Below are positions 17,411-26,611 of a stretch of 64,000 nt of DNA, one piece after another. The notes beneath the pieces were generated by a model that saw only the letters and a program-made list of their open reading frames with translations, searched no databases and was not told the origin of the DNA. The position numbers and the translations under genes were made by a program. Every line of letters starts with the position of its first letter. Position 1 is the first letter of the stretch. Origin of the DNA: an uncultured Eudoraea sp. (GTDB lineage: Bacteria; Bacteroidota; Bacteroidia; Flavobacteriales; Flavobacteriaceae); the NCBI RefSeq assembly GCF_947490415.1, contig NZ_CANLGX010000002.1, forward strand, positions 434,001 through 498,000, written 5' to 3'.

Positions 17411-18401
17411 ACCTTTCCAATCCTATTAACAATGCAATTCCCAATATTACGAACATGATTGCCCACCAAGTTTCACTATTATTAAAATCCGGAATATATC
17501 TTTCATAGTTCATTACTACTTTATCTCCATTTGAATCAATAGCGATGTTTCCGGCTTCATCCTTTATGTAAATTGGATTTTTCCAGGGCCATACTACACC
17601 CAGAGAACCGGTGATAAAGCCAATTATAACAGCGGAAGTAATATATTTATAGTGTTTTAATACATATCCAAGCAGATGGGACAAGGTAACCAGTCCAGTG
17701 GCAGATCCAGCCGTAAACACAGCAAGAATTTTCAATGTTCTTAGACGTGCCTGATTTTCTATGAAACTAAAATCGCCTATTACCAATTCGGAAATCGTAT
17801 CGTACAGGGAGTTTACAGAATCTACCAATAACAAGACGTAATTACCCAAAAGTATAAGTATAAATGATCCTGATAAGCCCGGTAGGGTCATGCCCGAAAC
17901 GCTTATAATACCGCAGAGAAAGATAAAGAACAAATTGTCATTTTCCTTTGCCGGGCTTAAAAAACTGATCGAAATTCCAACAATAAGCCCAATTAAACCC
18001 GATGTGATGGTTCCTTTATTCCAATGTTTAAAATCATTGGCAATGTAATAAATGGAACCAATTATCATCCCAAAGAAAGTAGCCCAAACAAACAACTCTT
18101 GTCGGTCAAGAAAATAATCAAGTATTTTGGAAACGCTAAAATAGCTAACCAACATTCCAAATATTAGTAGCGATAAAAATTGTCCGTTTACGTATCGGTA
18201 AAAACTTTTAAATCTGCCATTCAAAAGCAACTTAAGGGCTTTTAGATTTATTTTTTGAAGTGAATAAATAAACTCTACATAAAAGCCGGCGACAAATGCT
18301 ACAATACCTCCTGAGACACCGGGAACTTTATTCGCGGCACCCATTCCTAAACCCTTTATGATCAGAAATAGTTTATCAAGAAAAGTTCTTGGCTTCTGCA
18401 T
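17382..18401 (-). CDS. DUF368 integral membrane protein (copy 2), candidate polyprenyl-phosphate translocase
   Basis: 339-residue polytopic protein with about eight hydrophobic segments. The DUF368 hallmarks are GMGAANKVPGVSGGIVAFVAG near residue 19 and the second half-repeat MTLPGLSGSFILILLG near 170, an internal inverted duplication. Members of DUF368 (PopT) have been linked to recycling undecaprenyl phosphate across the cytoplasmic membrane. A hydrophilic loop (residues about 275-310) near the C-terminus is longer than in its neighbour. It lies five bases after the stop of a second DUF368 gene and overlaps aroE by 29 bases. The transport role here is inferred from family. Confidence 0.85.
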   Translation of the reverse strand: MQKPRTFLDKLFLIIKGLGMGAANKVPGVSGGIVAFVAGFYVEFIYSLQKINLKALKLLLNGRFKSFYRYVNGQFLSLLIFGMLVSYFSVSKILDYFLDRQELFVWATFFGMIIGSIYYIANDFKHWNKGTITSGLIGLIVGISISFLSPAKENDNLFFIFLCGIISVSGMTLPGLSGSFILILLGNYVLLLVDSVNSLYDTISELVIGDFSFIENQARLRTLKILAVFTAGSATGLVTLSHLLGYVLKHYKYITSAVIIGFITGSLGVVWPWKNPIYIKDEAGNIAIDSNGDKVVMNYERYIPDFNNSETWWAIMFVILGIALLIGLERYGKNRAGNS

Positions 18402-18406
18402 TGGAT

Positions 18407-19330
18407 TTATTTTTTACTTTTTGTTGCTAGTTTTTCAAGTATAAAAATAACGCAAAATCCAAGCAATGCTAAAAGAACGGCGTAGAGTAATTGGTTATCA
18501 CCCTCATATTGAAAGGGGGATATGTTTACTTCACTGACAGGAATAACTTTCTTACCAAATATTTTTGTTTCCAGGACTTTTTTCCAGGGCCATATTTTGT
18601 TAAGTGAACCTAAAATAAATCCGGTTAAAAGAGCCAAGGTACTGTTCCTATAATTTTCGAACATCCATTTTAAAAGTCTGGCAAAGCTTAAAAGGCCAAA
18701 CACCGCACCCATAGCAACCGTCGCAACAGTGTATAGTTCCTGCTCGTGAACAGCATCCAAAATGGTTTTATATGATCCGAGAAGCACCAAAATGAATGCT
18801 CCCGATATTCCCGGTAAGATCATAGCACACACTGCAAGAGCTCCTGAAAGGAATAGGAAAGGTAAACTTCCAGTATTTTCTGAAGGTGGCAGGGTTGTTA
18901 TATAATACGCTAGTAGAGCTCCTAAAACAAATGCCGAAATAGTGCCTAAATTCCATTTTTCAATAACCCGGGCGATAAAAAAAATACTGGCAAATACCAG
19001 TCCAAAAAAGAAGGACCATAGCAATATAGGTTGGTTAACCAAGAGCCAGCTTATCATCTTGGCCAAAGAAAAAACACTTATGAAAATTCCTGAAAAAAGA
19101 GCAAGTAAAAAATTCCCATTGATAGCCTTCCAGAAACTTTTAAATCCCTCTTTTTTTAAGACTTTGAATTTGGAAAAATTTATACTATTTATGGAGGTTA
19201 TAAGTTCCTCATAAATTCCCGAAATAAATGCTATGGTACCACCAGAAACTCCCGGCACTACGTCTGCAGCTCCCATGGCGAATCCTTTCAGAGAAATAAT
19301 GATGTAACTTAATAAATTGCGACGACCCAT
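18407..19330 (-). CDS. DUF368 integral membrane protein (copy 1), candidate polyprenyl-phosphate translocase
   Basis: 307 residues with the same two half-repeat signatures as its downstream neighbour: GAADVVPGVSGGTIAFISG near residue 20 and MILPGISGAFILVLLGSY near 170. Around eight membrane segments are visible. N-terminus (MGRRNLLSYI) is basic, consistent with a cytoplasmic side. The two copies are clearly diverged, so the duplication is old. A TATTTTTG element sits 17 bases before its ATG, so it probably heads the DUF368-DUF368-aroE transcript, although the TPR gene upstream ends only 30 bases away. Confidence 0.85.
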   Translation of the reverse strand: MGRRNLLSYIIISLKGFAMGAADVVPGVSGGTIAFISGIYEELITSINSINFSKFKVLKKEGFKSFWKAINGNFLLALFSGIFISVFSLAKMISWLLVNQPILLWSFFFGLVFASIFFIARVIEKWNLGTISAFVLGALLAYYITTLPPSENTGSLPFLFLSGALAVCAMILPGISGAFILVLLGSYKTILDAVHEQELYTVATVAMGAVFGLLSFARLLKWMFENYRNSTLALLTGFILGSLNKIWPWKKVLETKIFGKKVIPVSEVNISPFQYEGDNQLLYAVLLALLGFCVIFILEKLATKSKK

Positions 19331-19346
19331 TAAAAAAATAAAAAAA

Positions 19347-19354
19347 CAAAAATA
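19347..19354 (-). promoter_or_regulatory. candidate minus-7 promoter element TATTTTTG
   Basis: Exact TAnnTTTG on the minus strand in the 30-base gap between the TPR gene stop and the first DUF368 gene start at 19330. Confidence 0.35.
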
Positions 19355-19360
19355 GTTCTT

Positions 19361-20761
19361 TTATTCGGAAGCCTTTTTAATATTACTAATTATGTTTTGG
19401 GTCCATATGGAGTTGTAATACTCAGGGAATGCATCTTCAAAAATAGTAAGTTTAGAGATATCTAATTTTAGTGCATTAATAAATCTAAATCTTGCTTGTT
19501 CAGAATCACTTAACATAAGATATAACCCGGTCATTCTATATTCTATTTCAGCTTCTTCCGGGTAAAATTGGAGTCCCTGTATCAGAATTTCAACAGCAGA
19601 ATCAATATCACTGTTTTTTGTAACGACTTCTGCCCAATTTAACCAGGTATCTAACTCATAGTTTCCAAGATCTACGGCTTGTTTATATGAAAAATCTGCT
19701 TCATCCAGGTTTTCAAGGACGTAATGAATTTTAGCACATTTTTTCCAGTATAAGGCATTCTCACCATCAATATTAATGGCCTTATTTACATAATACAAGG
19801 CTCTTTCATAATTTTCCTTACGAAAGTAGAAATCGGTAATTGCTAGCCAACCTTTGTCCAGCAGTGGATCCTCATGTACGGTCTGGTAGAAATAGAATTT
19901 TGCAAGCTCGTCGTTGTTTAGTTTTTCATGACATTTTCCAATTCTCAAGTAAGCATGCGAGGTAGGATCTTCTATTTTTATAGTTGTTTCGTAATTTTCA
20001 ATTGCCTCGTTGTGTTTTCCCATTTTTTCCAGAACCTTTCCCTTTTCAAAATAAGCTCCTATAAAAGAATCGTCGGCAATTATGGCAAAATCAAATGCAG
20101 CTAAAGCCTCGGGAAGCATCTCTTTAGTATAATATTGTTTTCCCAATTGATGCCAGGCCACCTGGCAATATGGATTTCGTTCTAGAAAATCGTTTAAAAA
20201 AGTTATGGCACCTTCATAATCCTCCATAAATTCAAAACAGTAGACCACATTGTAAAGGGAAGAATAATCCTGTTCATCAAAAGAGACACATTTTATAAAA
20301 TTATCTTTTGCTTTCTCAAAATTATCCATGAACAAGTATTCCATGCCTAATAATGAATAAATGTCAAAACTTTCATCGGATAGAGCCAAAGCTTTTTTTA
20401 GCATGTCTACTGCCGCCTCATGATTGTCTTTTTTTGAATAGATATTGGCGCGCTGAATATAAATTTCCTCATTGGCGCTATCCATCAATTGAAGTTCATC
20501 TAAAAGCTTTTCAGCAACTTCCAGATTATTTTCAAATACAAGAACTTCTATATCCAAAAGCCTTAAATCCATGGCTCCCGGATGTTGTTTAAGTCCAATT
20601 TTAATAGCCTTTTTTGCTAAGGATATTTTGCCATTGTTCAAGTAGTGGTGAATTATGTCTTCAAAATCTTCCGCGTCAAAAAAATAAATGTCATCCGTCT
20701 TCAACATGGATTCAAACTTCGCGATTGGTTGATTTTGACTTTCGTTAGGATCTAACGCCAT
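19361..20761 (-). CDS. tetratricopeptide repeat protein
   Basis: 466 residues, no signal peptide, nearly all of it TPR helices from about residue 20 to 430 (recognisable repeat ends such as IYIQRANIYSKKDNHEAAVDMLKKAL, YEGAITFLNDFLERNP and AYFEKGKVLEKMGKHNEAIENYE). Probably a cytoplasmic scaffold; the partner is unknown. Acidic composition fits a soluble adaptor. It is followed at 30 bases by the DUF368 pair and preceded by a 99-base gap to the aminotransferase gene, so operon membership is uncertain. Confidence 0.85.
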   Translation of the reverse strand: MALDPNESQNQPIAKFESMLKTDDIYFFDAEDFEDIIHHYLNNGKISLAKKAIKIGLKQHPGAMDLRLLDIEVLVFENNLEVAEKLLDELQLMDSANEEIYIQRANIYSKKDNHEAAVDMLKKALALSDESFDIYSLLGMEYLFMDNFEKAKDNFIKCVSFDEQDYSSLYNVVYCFEFMEDYEGAITFLNDFLERNPYCQVAWHQLGKQYYTKEMLPEALAAFDFAIIADDSFIGAYFEKGKVLEKMGKHNEAIENYETTIKIEDPTSHAYLRIGKCHEKLNNDELAKFYFYQTVHEDPLLDKGWLAITDFYFRKENYERALYYVNKAINIDGENALYWKKCAKIHYVLENLDEADFSYKQAVDLGNYELDTWLNWAEVVTKNSDIDSAVEILIQGLQFYPEEAEIEYRMTGLYLMLSDSEQARFRFINALKLDISKLTIFEDAFPEYYNSIWTQNIISNIKKASE

Positions 20762-20860
20762 AAGAACGAGCTTGGTTAATCTATGGATTTAAAAATAGTC
20801 TTTTTGGTACTACCCTTAATTCCACTTTAGGGCTATATTATTAACAAAATAGTTAACAAA

Positions 20861-22042
20861 TTATTGCTCCAACTCATTTAAAGTTTGCAATATTATGTCG
20901 CAGCCTAGGTCAATTTCCTCAGTGTTTATCGTCAGTGGAGGGGAAATACGAACAGCTTTTGATTCAAAAAGCAGCCAAAAAAGAATTAGATTTTTTTTTG
21001 CACAAGAAAGTATTAGATTATTGGCAATCTCTTCATTTTTCATAATAAGAGACAGCATTAGCCCTTTACCTCTTATCTCTTTTATGTATGGGTGCTTTAA
21101 CCTTGACCTGAAATGTTTTTCCTTTTCAAGAGTTTCCGGAATGAGATTACTATTGGTTAATTCCTTTAGTGTTGCCATAGCGGCCGCCGCTATAACCGGG
21201 TTACCTCCAAAGGTCGTTATATGGCCTAATTTGGGAGAATCACTTAAAGAATTCATCATTTCACGCGAAGCCGTAAACCCGCCAACAGGTAGCCCTGAAG
21301 CCATACCCTTGCCCATTACGAGTATGTCTGGTATGCATTGATAGTGCTCAAAGGCAAATAAATTACCGGTACGCCCAAATCCAGGTTGTATTTCATCAAG
21401 GATTAATAAGGCACCCACTTCTGCGCAACGATCCTTCACCTTTTTAAGATACCCTTCTTTTGGCATAATAAATCCGGCACCTCCTTGAATTGTTTCTAGT
21501 ATGACCGCTGCTGTGTCTTTAGAGATTTTACAAAGATCTTGCTCGGAATTAAATTCCAAGAAAGAGATATCCGGAATTAATGGCCTGAAAGGAGCTTTTC
21601 GTTCTTCAAAATTCATTAAACTAAGACTACCTAAAGTATTTCCGTGATAAGCATTCTTGGCGGCTATGAGTTTGGAACGACCTGTATAGCGCCTTGCCAG
21701 TTTTATCGCTCCTTCAATTGCCTCGGTCCCCGAATTTACCAGATATGTTGTTTCGAGATTACCCGGTAAAAGCGAGGCTAAATATTTGCTAAATTCCACG
21801 GCTGGTTGCTGTATGAATTCACCATATACCATAACATGCATGTATTTCCTGGTTTGCTCAATTACCGCCCCTACTACTTTTGGATGGCAATGACCTAAAC
21901 TACATACAGATACCCCAGCAACAAAATCCAAGTGACCATTTCCCTGCATATCGTAAATATAGCTTCCCTTAGCATGTGAGATTTCTAATGCAAGAGGATG
22001 GGGAGTGGTTTGAGCCTGATATGTAAAAAAATCTTTTTTCAT
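20861..22042 (-). CDS. class III PLP-dependent aminotransferase (acetylornithine/ornithine aminotransferase-like)
   Basis: 393-residue fold-type I aminotransferase. Visible features are the phosphate-binding NSGTEAIEGAIKLAR near residue 103, AYHGNTLGS near 131, DEIQPGFGRTG with Asp216 contacting the pyridine nitrogen, and MGKGMASGLPVGG with the PLP Schiff-base Lys245. It resembles the acetylornithine/succinyldiaminopimelate and 4-aminobutyrate group; the exact donor cannot be set from the sequence. No arginine-synthesis gene lies beside it. It follows the OstA-like gene by seven bases on the same strand and is probably co-transcribed with it. Confidence 0.88.
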   Translation of the reverse strand: MKKDFFTYQAQTTPHPLALEISHAKGSYIYDMQGNGHLDFVAGVSVCSLGHCHPKVVGAVIEQTRKYMHVMVYGEFIQQPAVEFSKYLASLLPGNLETTYLVNSGTEAIEGAIKLARRYTGRSKLIAAKNAYHGNTLGSLSLMNFEERKAPFRPLIPDISFLEFNSEQDLCKISKDTAAVILETIQGGAGFIMPKEGYLKKVKDRCAEVGALLILDEIQPGFGRTGNLFAFEHYQCIPDILVMGKGMASGLPVGGFTASREMMNSLSDSPKLGHITTFGGNPVIAAAAMATLKELTNSNLIPETLEKEKHFRSRLKHPYIKEIRGKGLMLSLIMKNEEIANNLILSCAKKNLILFWLLFESKAVRISPPLTINTEEIDLGCDIILQTLNELEQ

Positions 22043-22049
22043 AGCTGCT

Positions 22050-24050
22050 TCATTCGTCCCTTACCCGAAAAATCCATGTTTCATCCGTGTATTGACCATT
22101 AAGCTGGTTATCTATGGCCTTTTTAGCTTCTTCTAATGTGTCAAAACGCTCCAGGTACACATATGTATACTGGTTCAGCTTTCTAAAGAAAGATTTAGGC
22201 TGTAGACCGTGATCAGATAAAATGCCCATGAACCTGTCAAAGTTAAGCTGGTCTTCAAATACATTGGCAATAAGATAATAGCCGGGAATAAGATCTTCTT
22301 CCCCTTGGCTTTCTTCAAATCGTTGTTTGGGTTCGGGATCCCCGGTCTTTTCCAATGACTTATCCAAGGGTGCTTTTTTATATTGTGTTTTCTCTCCTGT
22401 ACCATTGGAAGAATTAACAAAATCCCGTGCTTTTTTTTCTACCAATGAAGTAGCCAAGTCAATATCCGTATCAATAGGATTATCAACTCCTCTTATTTTT
22501 ACTAATTCAATATTGTTGTCATCTTCATCAAAAAGATCATCCTTACTGCGGATGCGTTCATCACCTCGCCAGATAAATCCCTTTAACTTTCTACTGCTTA
22601 TTGGAAGATCCTTTTCCGGAAAAATGTCCCCATCCGGATTGGTGAAAAAAGTAATATCCTCAATATCATTTTCAGCTAAGGTCAACCGAATTTCACTGCA
22701 AATTGTTTTATTAATGCCAATGAGTTCATTATCATCATTATACATATAGTAAATTACTTCAGTGTTTTTAACCAGGTCTACAATCTTTAATGAATTATCA
22801 ATAAACTTTCCGAAGAGGTCTTTGCCTTTGGCCTGGTTATAACCTTCCATACTTATGCTATCCAGAGAGATAATAAAGGCGTTGTTTATTACTTTTAATG
22901 AATCCAATTTTTCGGTTTCCATATCAGAAATCAGATGTATGCTATCACCGGTCATTTGGTTTTCTACATTCCATAAAACAGGTTCTTTTATAAGCTGAGT
23001 TATTCCCGTTGATTGATCAAAGTGAATAGAATCACATTTACCACTTAAATCAGTTTTATAGAATTTGGCATTTCTGAAAGCCCTTAAAATTCGTTTTTCC
23101 GGTTTTCCCGTGAGTAATAGGGTATCCCCGTGCATATAGAGTGAGTCCTGTTCTACCAAACTTATGGAAACAGCCCTTTTAGTAGCAAATACAGAATCTT
23201 TGGCCTTATATACTTCTGCGTAGTGAGCTCTAATTACTCCTTTATTGATGGTATCTGTGACCGTAATATTATTGGTAGCTGAAGCAAATTCCGAAGCTTT
23301 GTCGAAATAAACACTATCCCCTTCAATAATTCGATTATTGTAATCAATCCTTGTATTTTTTATCCCGTAACCACTTTCTATCCTGGTGTCGTAGTATCCA
23401 CGTTCACAGTATATTTTATAGGTCTCACCTGTTATAGTGGAAGGGCCGTACATATAGGCATTTTTAGAAGTAGTATAATAATCTAATTGTGCTGATTCTA
23501 AAGTGTAATCCGGATTACGAATGAATACATTTTTTACAAACTGATATTTTTTGGGGACCATAAAGTATCTCCCAATTTCACTCGTAAGGGTATTGGCAGA
23601 ATCCACTATGGTACCAAAACTTGTGTAATAAGATTCCTGTTTTTCACGGTCAAAGTACAGAGTGTCCGTACGCAGGGTCATATCGGTGTTTTTTAGGACT
23701 ACCTTATCCCAGGCCTTGGCAATTTTGGTATTTCCATCATAATTAATTTTTCCACCGGTCATTTCAATGGAATCACCCTGTTTTAGGCTTATGTTACCAA
23801 TGGCCCTTAATTTATTTTCTTTTTGATAGAATATGGCTATATCGCACCACAGATCTGCCCCCTGGTGTTCAAACTGAACTTGCCTCTCATCTTTACTAAA
23901 TATAGATGCACCCGGAAATTGAGCTTCGTCTTTTGTAAAATTTGCACCATATACGATATTAATCTGTTTAACTTCTTCTTCAGGCTGGTCCTGAGCAGAA
24001 GCTAAGCAAAATGAAAAAAGAAATATATTAAGCAGTACAAATCTGATCAA
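22050..24050 (-). CDS. OstA/LptA-like periplasmic protein with C-terminal SPOR-like region
   Basis: 666 residues. Signal peptide (IRFVLLNIFLFSFCLASAQ) followed by an OstA-like beta-jellyroll array from about 30 to 520 with recurring LptA-type strands (GDSIEMTGGKINYDGNTKIAKA near 87, VIRAHYAEVYKAKDSVFAT near 273). This is the family that carries lipopolysaccharide between the membranes. After an acidic, proline/lysine-rich linker (about 540-590) the last 80 residues look like a SPOR domain (GYYLIANVFEDQLNFDRFM and YVYLERFDTLEEAKKAID), a peptidoglycan-binding fold. The start is TTG; no ATG is near and the signal peptide begins at once. A TATTTTTG element lies 17 bases upstream. Confidence 0.82.
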   Translation of the reverse strand: MIRFVLLNIFLFSFCLASAQDQPEEEVKQINIVYGANFTKDEAQFPGASIFSKDERQVQFEHQGADLWCDIAIFYQKENKLRAIGNISLKQGDSIEMTGGKINYDGNTKIAKAWDKVVLKNTDMTLRTDTLYFDREKQESYYTSFGTIVDSANTLTSEIGRYFMVPKKYQFVKNVFIRNPDYTLESAQLDYYTTSKNAYMYGPSTITGETYKIYCERGYYDTRIESGYGIKNTRIDYNNRIIEGDSVYFDKASEFASATNNITVTDTINKGVIRAHYAEVYKAKDSVFATKRAVSISLVEQDSLYMHGDTLLLTGKPEKRILRAFRNAKFYKTDLSGKCDSIHFDQSTGITQLIKEPVLWNVENQMTGDSIHLISDMETEKLDSLKVINNAFIISLDSISMEGYNQAKGKDLFGKFIDNSLKIVDLVKNTEVIYYMYNDDNELIGINKTICSEIRLTLAENDIEDITFFTNPDGDIFPEKDLPISSRKLKGFIWRGDERIRSKDDLFDEDDNNIELVKIRGVDNPIDTDIDLATSLVEKKARDFVNSSNGTGEKTQYKKAPLDKSLEKTGDPEPKQRFEESQGEEDLIPGYYLIANVFEDQLNFDRFMGILSDHGLQPKSFFRKLNQYTYVYLERFDTLEEAKKAIDNQLNGQYTDETWIFRVRDE

Positions 24051-24066
24051 GACCCAAATTTTTGTT

Positions 24067-24074
24067 CAAAAATA
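24067..24074 (-). promoter_or_regulatory. candidate minus-7 promoter element TATTTTTG for the OstA-like gene
   Basis: Exact TAnnTTTG on the minus strand, 17 bases before the TTG start at 24050; predicted leader about 12 bases. Confidence 0.4.
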
Positions 24075-24120
24075 GGATAAATTAAAAGACAAGCGCAAGT
24101 ATTGGCACGGTTTTAGGATT

Positions 24121-25497
24121 TCATTTAAACGAAACTCCAATTTCTACTTCGAGGTCCGGATTACCTTCCTGCAAGGCTCTGGCTCTATCAAAACTTACCT
24201 TGGAATTCCACAAGTAAACCCTCTTTAATTCGGGGAAATCTCTAATTACAGATAGGCAAGAATCCGTAACATTGGTTCCATATAAATTTAAAGATTCCAG
24301 ATGTTCCAACTCTCTGAGGAATTGTACAGAATCATCTGATACTGATGTTTTTTGAAGTTCTAGTCTGGTCAAATTAGGAAATTCAGAAATTACAGAAACC
24401 CATTCATCCTCTACATTGGTTCCGGCAAGGGAAAGCCAGGTTATGTACTCCTTTACATCTACTAGTTTCGAAAGTTTTTCTATGTTTAAGGAATTACCGG
24501 TAAATGCTATATCTAAAAATGAATTTTCGGATCCTAGACTTTTTATTATAAACCCTTCATCTCGCAGATTATTTAACAGCAGAGAATCTACCTGTTTTAA
24601 ACTAACTGTTTCATACCACGGTTTCGGTTCTAAATCGAGTTTATATACCCGTTTTACTACCGGTTTTATTTTTTCAGTTACCGTTAAATCAGAAATCAAT
24701 TTATTTATTTCAGCCCCTTGATCAATCCACCATTCTATCACTTGAATTTCATCATAGGTCAATGGCTCGCCTCTGGGTGGCATAAACTTGCTGTTTTTAC
24801 TAGGAAGTGTCACCCTTTTGAATAACTCACTTTCCAAGGGAATGCCTGAATTGATTATAGGGCCGTTTTCTCCGCCGTCAAATAAAAGAGTTATGTCTTC
24901 CATATTTAGGCCTCCTCTTTGAGTTTCATCATTATGACAGGCAAAACATTTGGACTCCAAAATGGGAAGGACCATATTTTCAAATACCAGGACAGAGTCC
25001 TTTTGACTCAAGTCTGGCGCTGAATTATGCTGAGTGGAAGTGAAAAATAGCTGATTTAACGGCTTTGGAGCGTATTCAGCTAGGTAACCTGCTCCATGAG
25101 TTATATTTCCCCCTAAATGTCCTTCAAGAAGGAGCAGTGTCATCACCAGAAAAGAGATCGAATTTCGAATTGATTTTTTGTATTTACTGGGTTCCTTTTT
25201 TATAAACCAGCCCAAACTTGCAATAATTGCTAAACTAATTCCCAGCCATCTGTGCCAGAAAAGTTCATTTTCCGGGTAAATACCCGTATTTGCTAGTAAC
25301 CAACCACATAAGGCTGCGATTATGGCGCTTATGGCACCTAACATCCAGGTCAAACTAATAATATGCTTCCAAGTACCTGCCTGTTTTTTATTTTGAATCC
25401 ATTCCATTAAGAGTGCTAATATCAGAAATCCAATAGGGAGATGAACAAGCAGGGGATGGAATCGGCCAAGAAATACGGAGAAGTCTAATGCAATCAT
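24121..25497 (-). CDS. membrane-anchored c-type cytochrome with leucine-rich repeats (DUF2231 + PSCyt1-like + LRR)
   Basis: 458 residues in three parts. Residues about 12-125 form four membrane helices resembling DUF2231 (FHPLLVHLPIGFLILALL near 13). Residues about 160-270 form a Planctomycete-type cytochrome C domain with one heme site, CFACH at 184-188, and MPPRGEPLTYDEIQVIEWW near 243 as the usual distal part. Residues about 325-455 are ribonuclease-inhibitor-like leucine-rich repeats (LTRLELQKTSVSDDSVQFL, LESLNLYGTNVTDSCLSVI). It would sit in the inner membrane with heme and repeats in the periplasm. It ends a four-gene minus-strand operon with a 30-base gap to the next gene upstream. Electron partner and ligand are unknown. 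Confidence 0.85.
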   Translation of the reverse strand: MIALDFSVFLGRFHPLLVHLPIGFLILALLMEWIQNKKQAGTWKHIISLTWMLGAISAIIAALCGWLLANTGIYPENELFWHRWLGISLAIIASLGWFIKKEPSKYKKSIRNSISFLVMTLLLLEGHLGGNITHGAGYLAEYAPKPLNQLFFTSTQHNSAPDLSQKDSVLVFENMVLPILESKCFACHNDETQRGGLNMEDITLLFDGGENGPIINSGIPLESELFKRVTLPSKNSKFMPPRGEPLTYDEIQVIEWWIDQGAEINKLISDLTVTEKIKPVVKRVYKLDLEPKPWYETVSLKQVDSLLLNNLRDEGFIIKSLGSENSFLDIAFTGNSLNIEKLSKLVDVKEYITWLSLAGTNVEDEWVSVISEFPNLTRLELQKTSVSDDSVQFLRELEHLESLNLYGTNVTDSCLSVIRDFPELKRVYLWNSKVSFDRARALQEGNPDLEVEIGVSFK

Positions 25498-25527
25498 TAA
25501 ATATTTCGGTTATTTTGGGAATTATAC

Positions 25528-26592
25528 TTAAACCCTATGGAGTTTCACCGGTAATGTTTTCCCGGAATACCATTGAGGTACATAAAGGTTTTCATCATTA
25601 TCCACCAACACATCATGTGGATTTAGAAATGTCCTTTCATCATATATTGGTTCCACTAATTTTCCATTCTGATATTTTGGTTCACTGCCTCCTGGAAAGG
25701 ATATTACTCTGTTAGATTTATCTAATATGGCCAACATACCGTCATAAGCCCCCCAACTTTTGGTTACAATAACTGCAAAAAACAAATTATCCCCATGCAA
25801 CACTGGCCTGCAAATGGAACAGCCAGGTAATTGAATAGTCTCAAGGTGTTTACCATCTAATGTAAATCGTTTGAATTCCTGTTTGGCTCGAGAAGTAATA
25901 AGCAATGTCTGGTTTTTAGGGTTCCGGGTATCTAAGGTTATTCCATGACAACAGTCAAATTCTGTTTCCTCCGTTCCTTTACCGCCAAAATGTCGGACGT
26001 ACTCTCCTTTTTCTGTGTATTGAATGATGTAATTTTCTCCATAGCCATCTGCAATATAGATATCTCCATTAGGGCCTATAGCCGTTTCTGTTGGTTTAAA
26101 CAGATCGTCGCTTGTATATCCTTTAATTTCTTTCGGAGTATTGAATGTCATAAGAATATCCCCGTTCAAGGTAGTTTTGAAAACCTTGTGGGTTTCAGGA
26201 TCTGTAATCAAAAGAAATTGCTCTTCAGCTCCATTACTTATGGTTAATCCATGAGCCCCCGGAAAGTTCTTACCCCATGAATCCAAGACTTTTCCACTCC
26301 GATCATAAATAATTATATTATTATTTTGAACACCTGTTGTCGTCATAAATATTCTCCCCGTTTTGTCCAAAACCATCTCATGGCAGTGATGGACCGGAAT
26401 TCTTGACGGGTCTTGATTTGCCCAATTTTTATCTACCTTATATTTGTAGTCCCCATGCCCAACAACAGCCCCTGATTTAATCCGAGAATTGTTATTTTTT
26501 GCTAAAGACAATCCCGGTGTAATAACACCTGCCCCTGCAAATAGCATTGATTTTTTTATAAATTCCCGGCGCTTACTGTTCTTATATTTCAT
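25528..26592 (-). CDS. NHL/six-bladed beta-propeller protein with twin-arginine-type signal
   Basis: 354 residues. The N-terminus KRREFIKKSMLFAGAGVITPG is a twin-arginine-type export signal. The rest is a propeller built from NHL-like blades (MVLDKTGRIFMTTTG near residue 70, ETAIGPNGDIYIADGYGENYI near 165, NPHDVLVDNDENLYVPQW near 322). Cysteines cluster in CCHG near 209 and CSIC near 249, and HCHE near 68 is histidine-rich, so metal or heme binding is possible. Related proteins are the peptidyl-alpha-hydroxyglycine lyase-like and NHL-repeat families found near PSCyt genes. Co-transcribed with the DUF1501 gene 19 bases upstream. Activity unknown. Confidence 0.8.
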   Translation of the reverse strand: MKYKNSKRREFIKKSMLFAGAGVITPGLSLAKNNNSRIKSGAVVGHGDYKYKVDKNWANQDPSRIPVHHCHEMVLDKTGRIFMTTTGVQNNNIIIYDRSGKVLDSWGKNFPGAHGLTISNGAEEQFLLITDPETHKVFKTTLNGDILMTFNTPKEIKGYTSDDLFKPTETAIGPNGDIYIADGYGENYIIQYTEKGEYVRHFGGKGTEETEFDCCHGITLDTRNPKNQTLLITSRAKQEFKRFTLDGKHLETIQLPGCSICRPVLHGDNLFFAVIVTKSWGAYDGMLAILDKSNRVISFPGGSEPKYQNGKLVEPIYDERTFLNPHDVLVDNDENLYVPQWYSGKTLPVKLHRV

Positions 26593-26611
26593 ATCTGAAT
26601 CACCCTAATTA

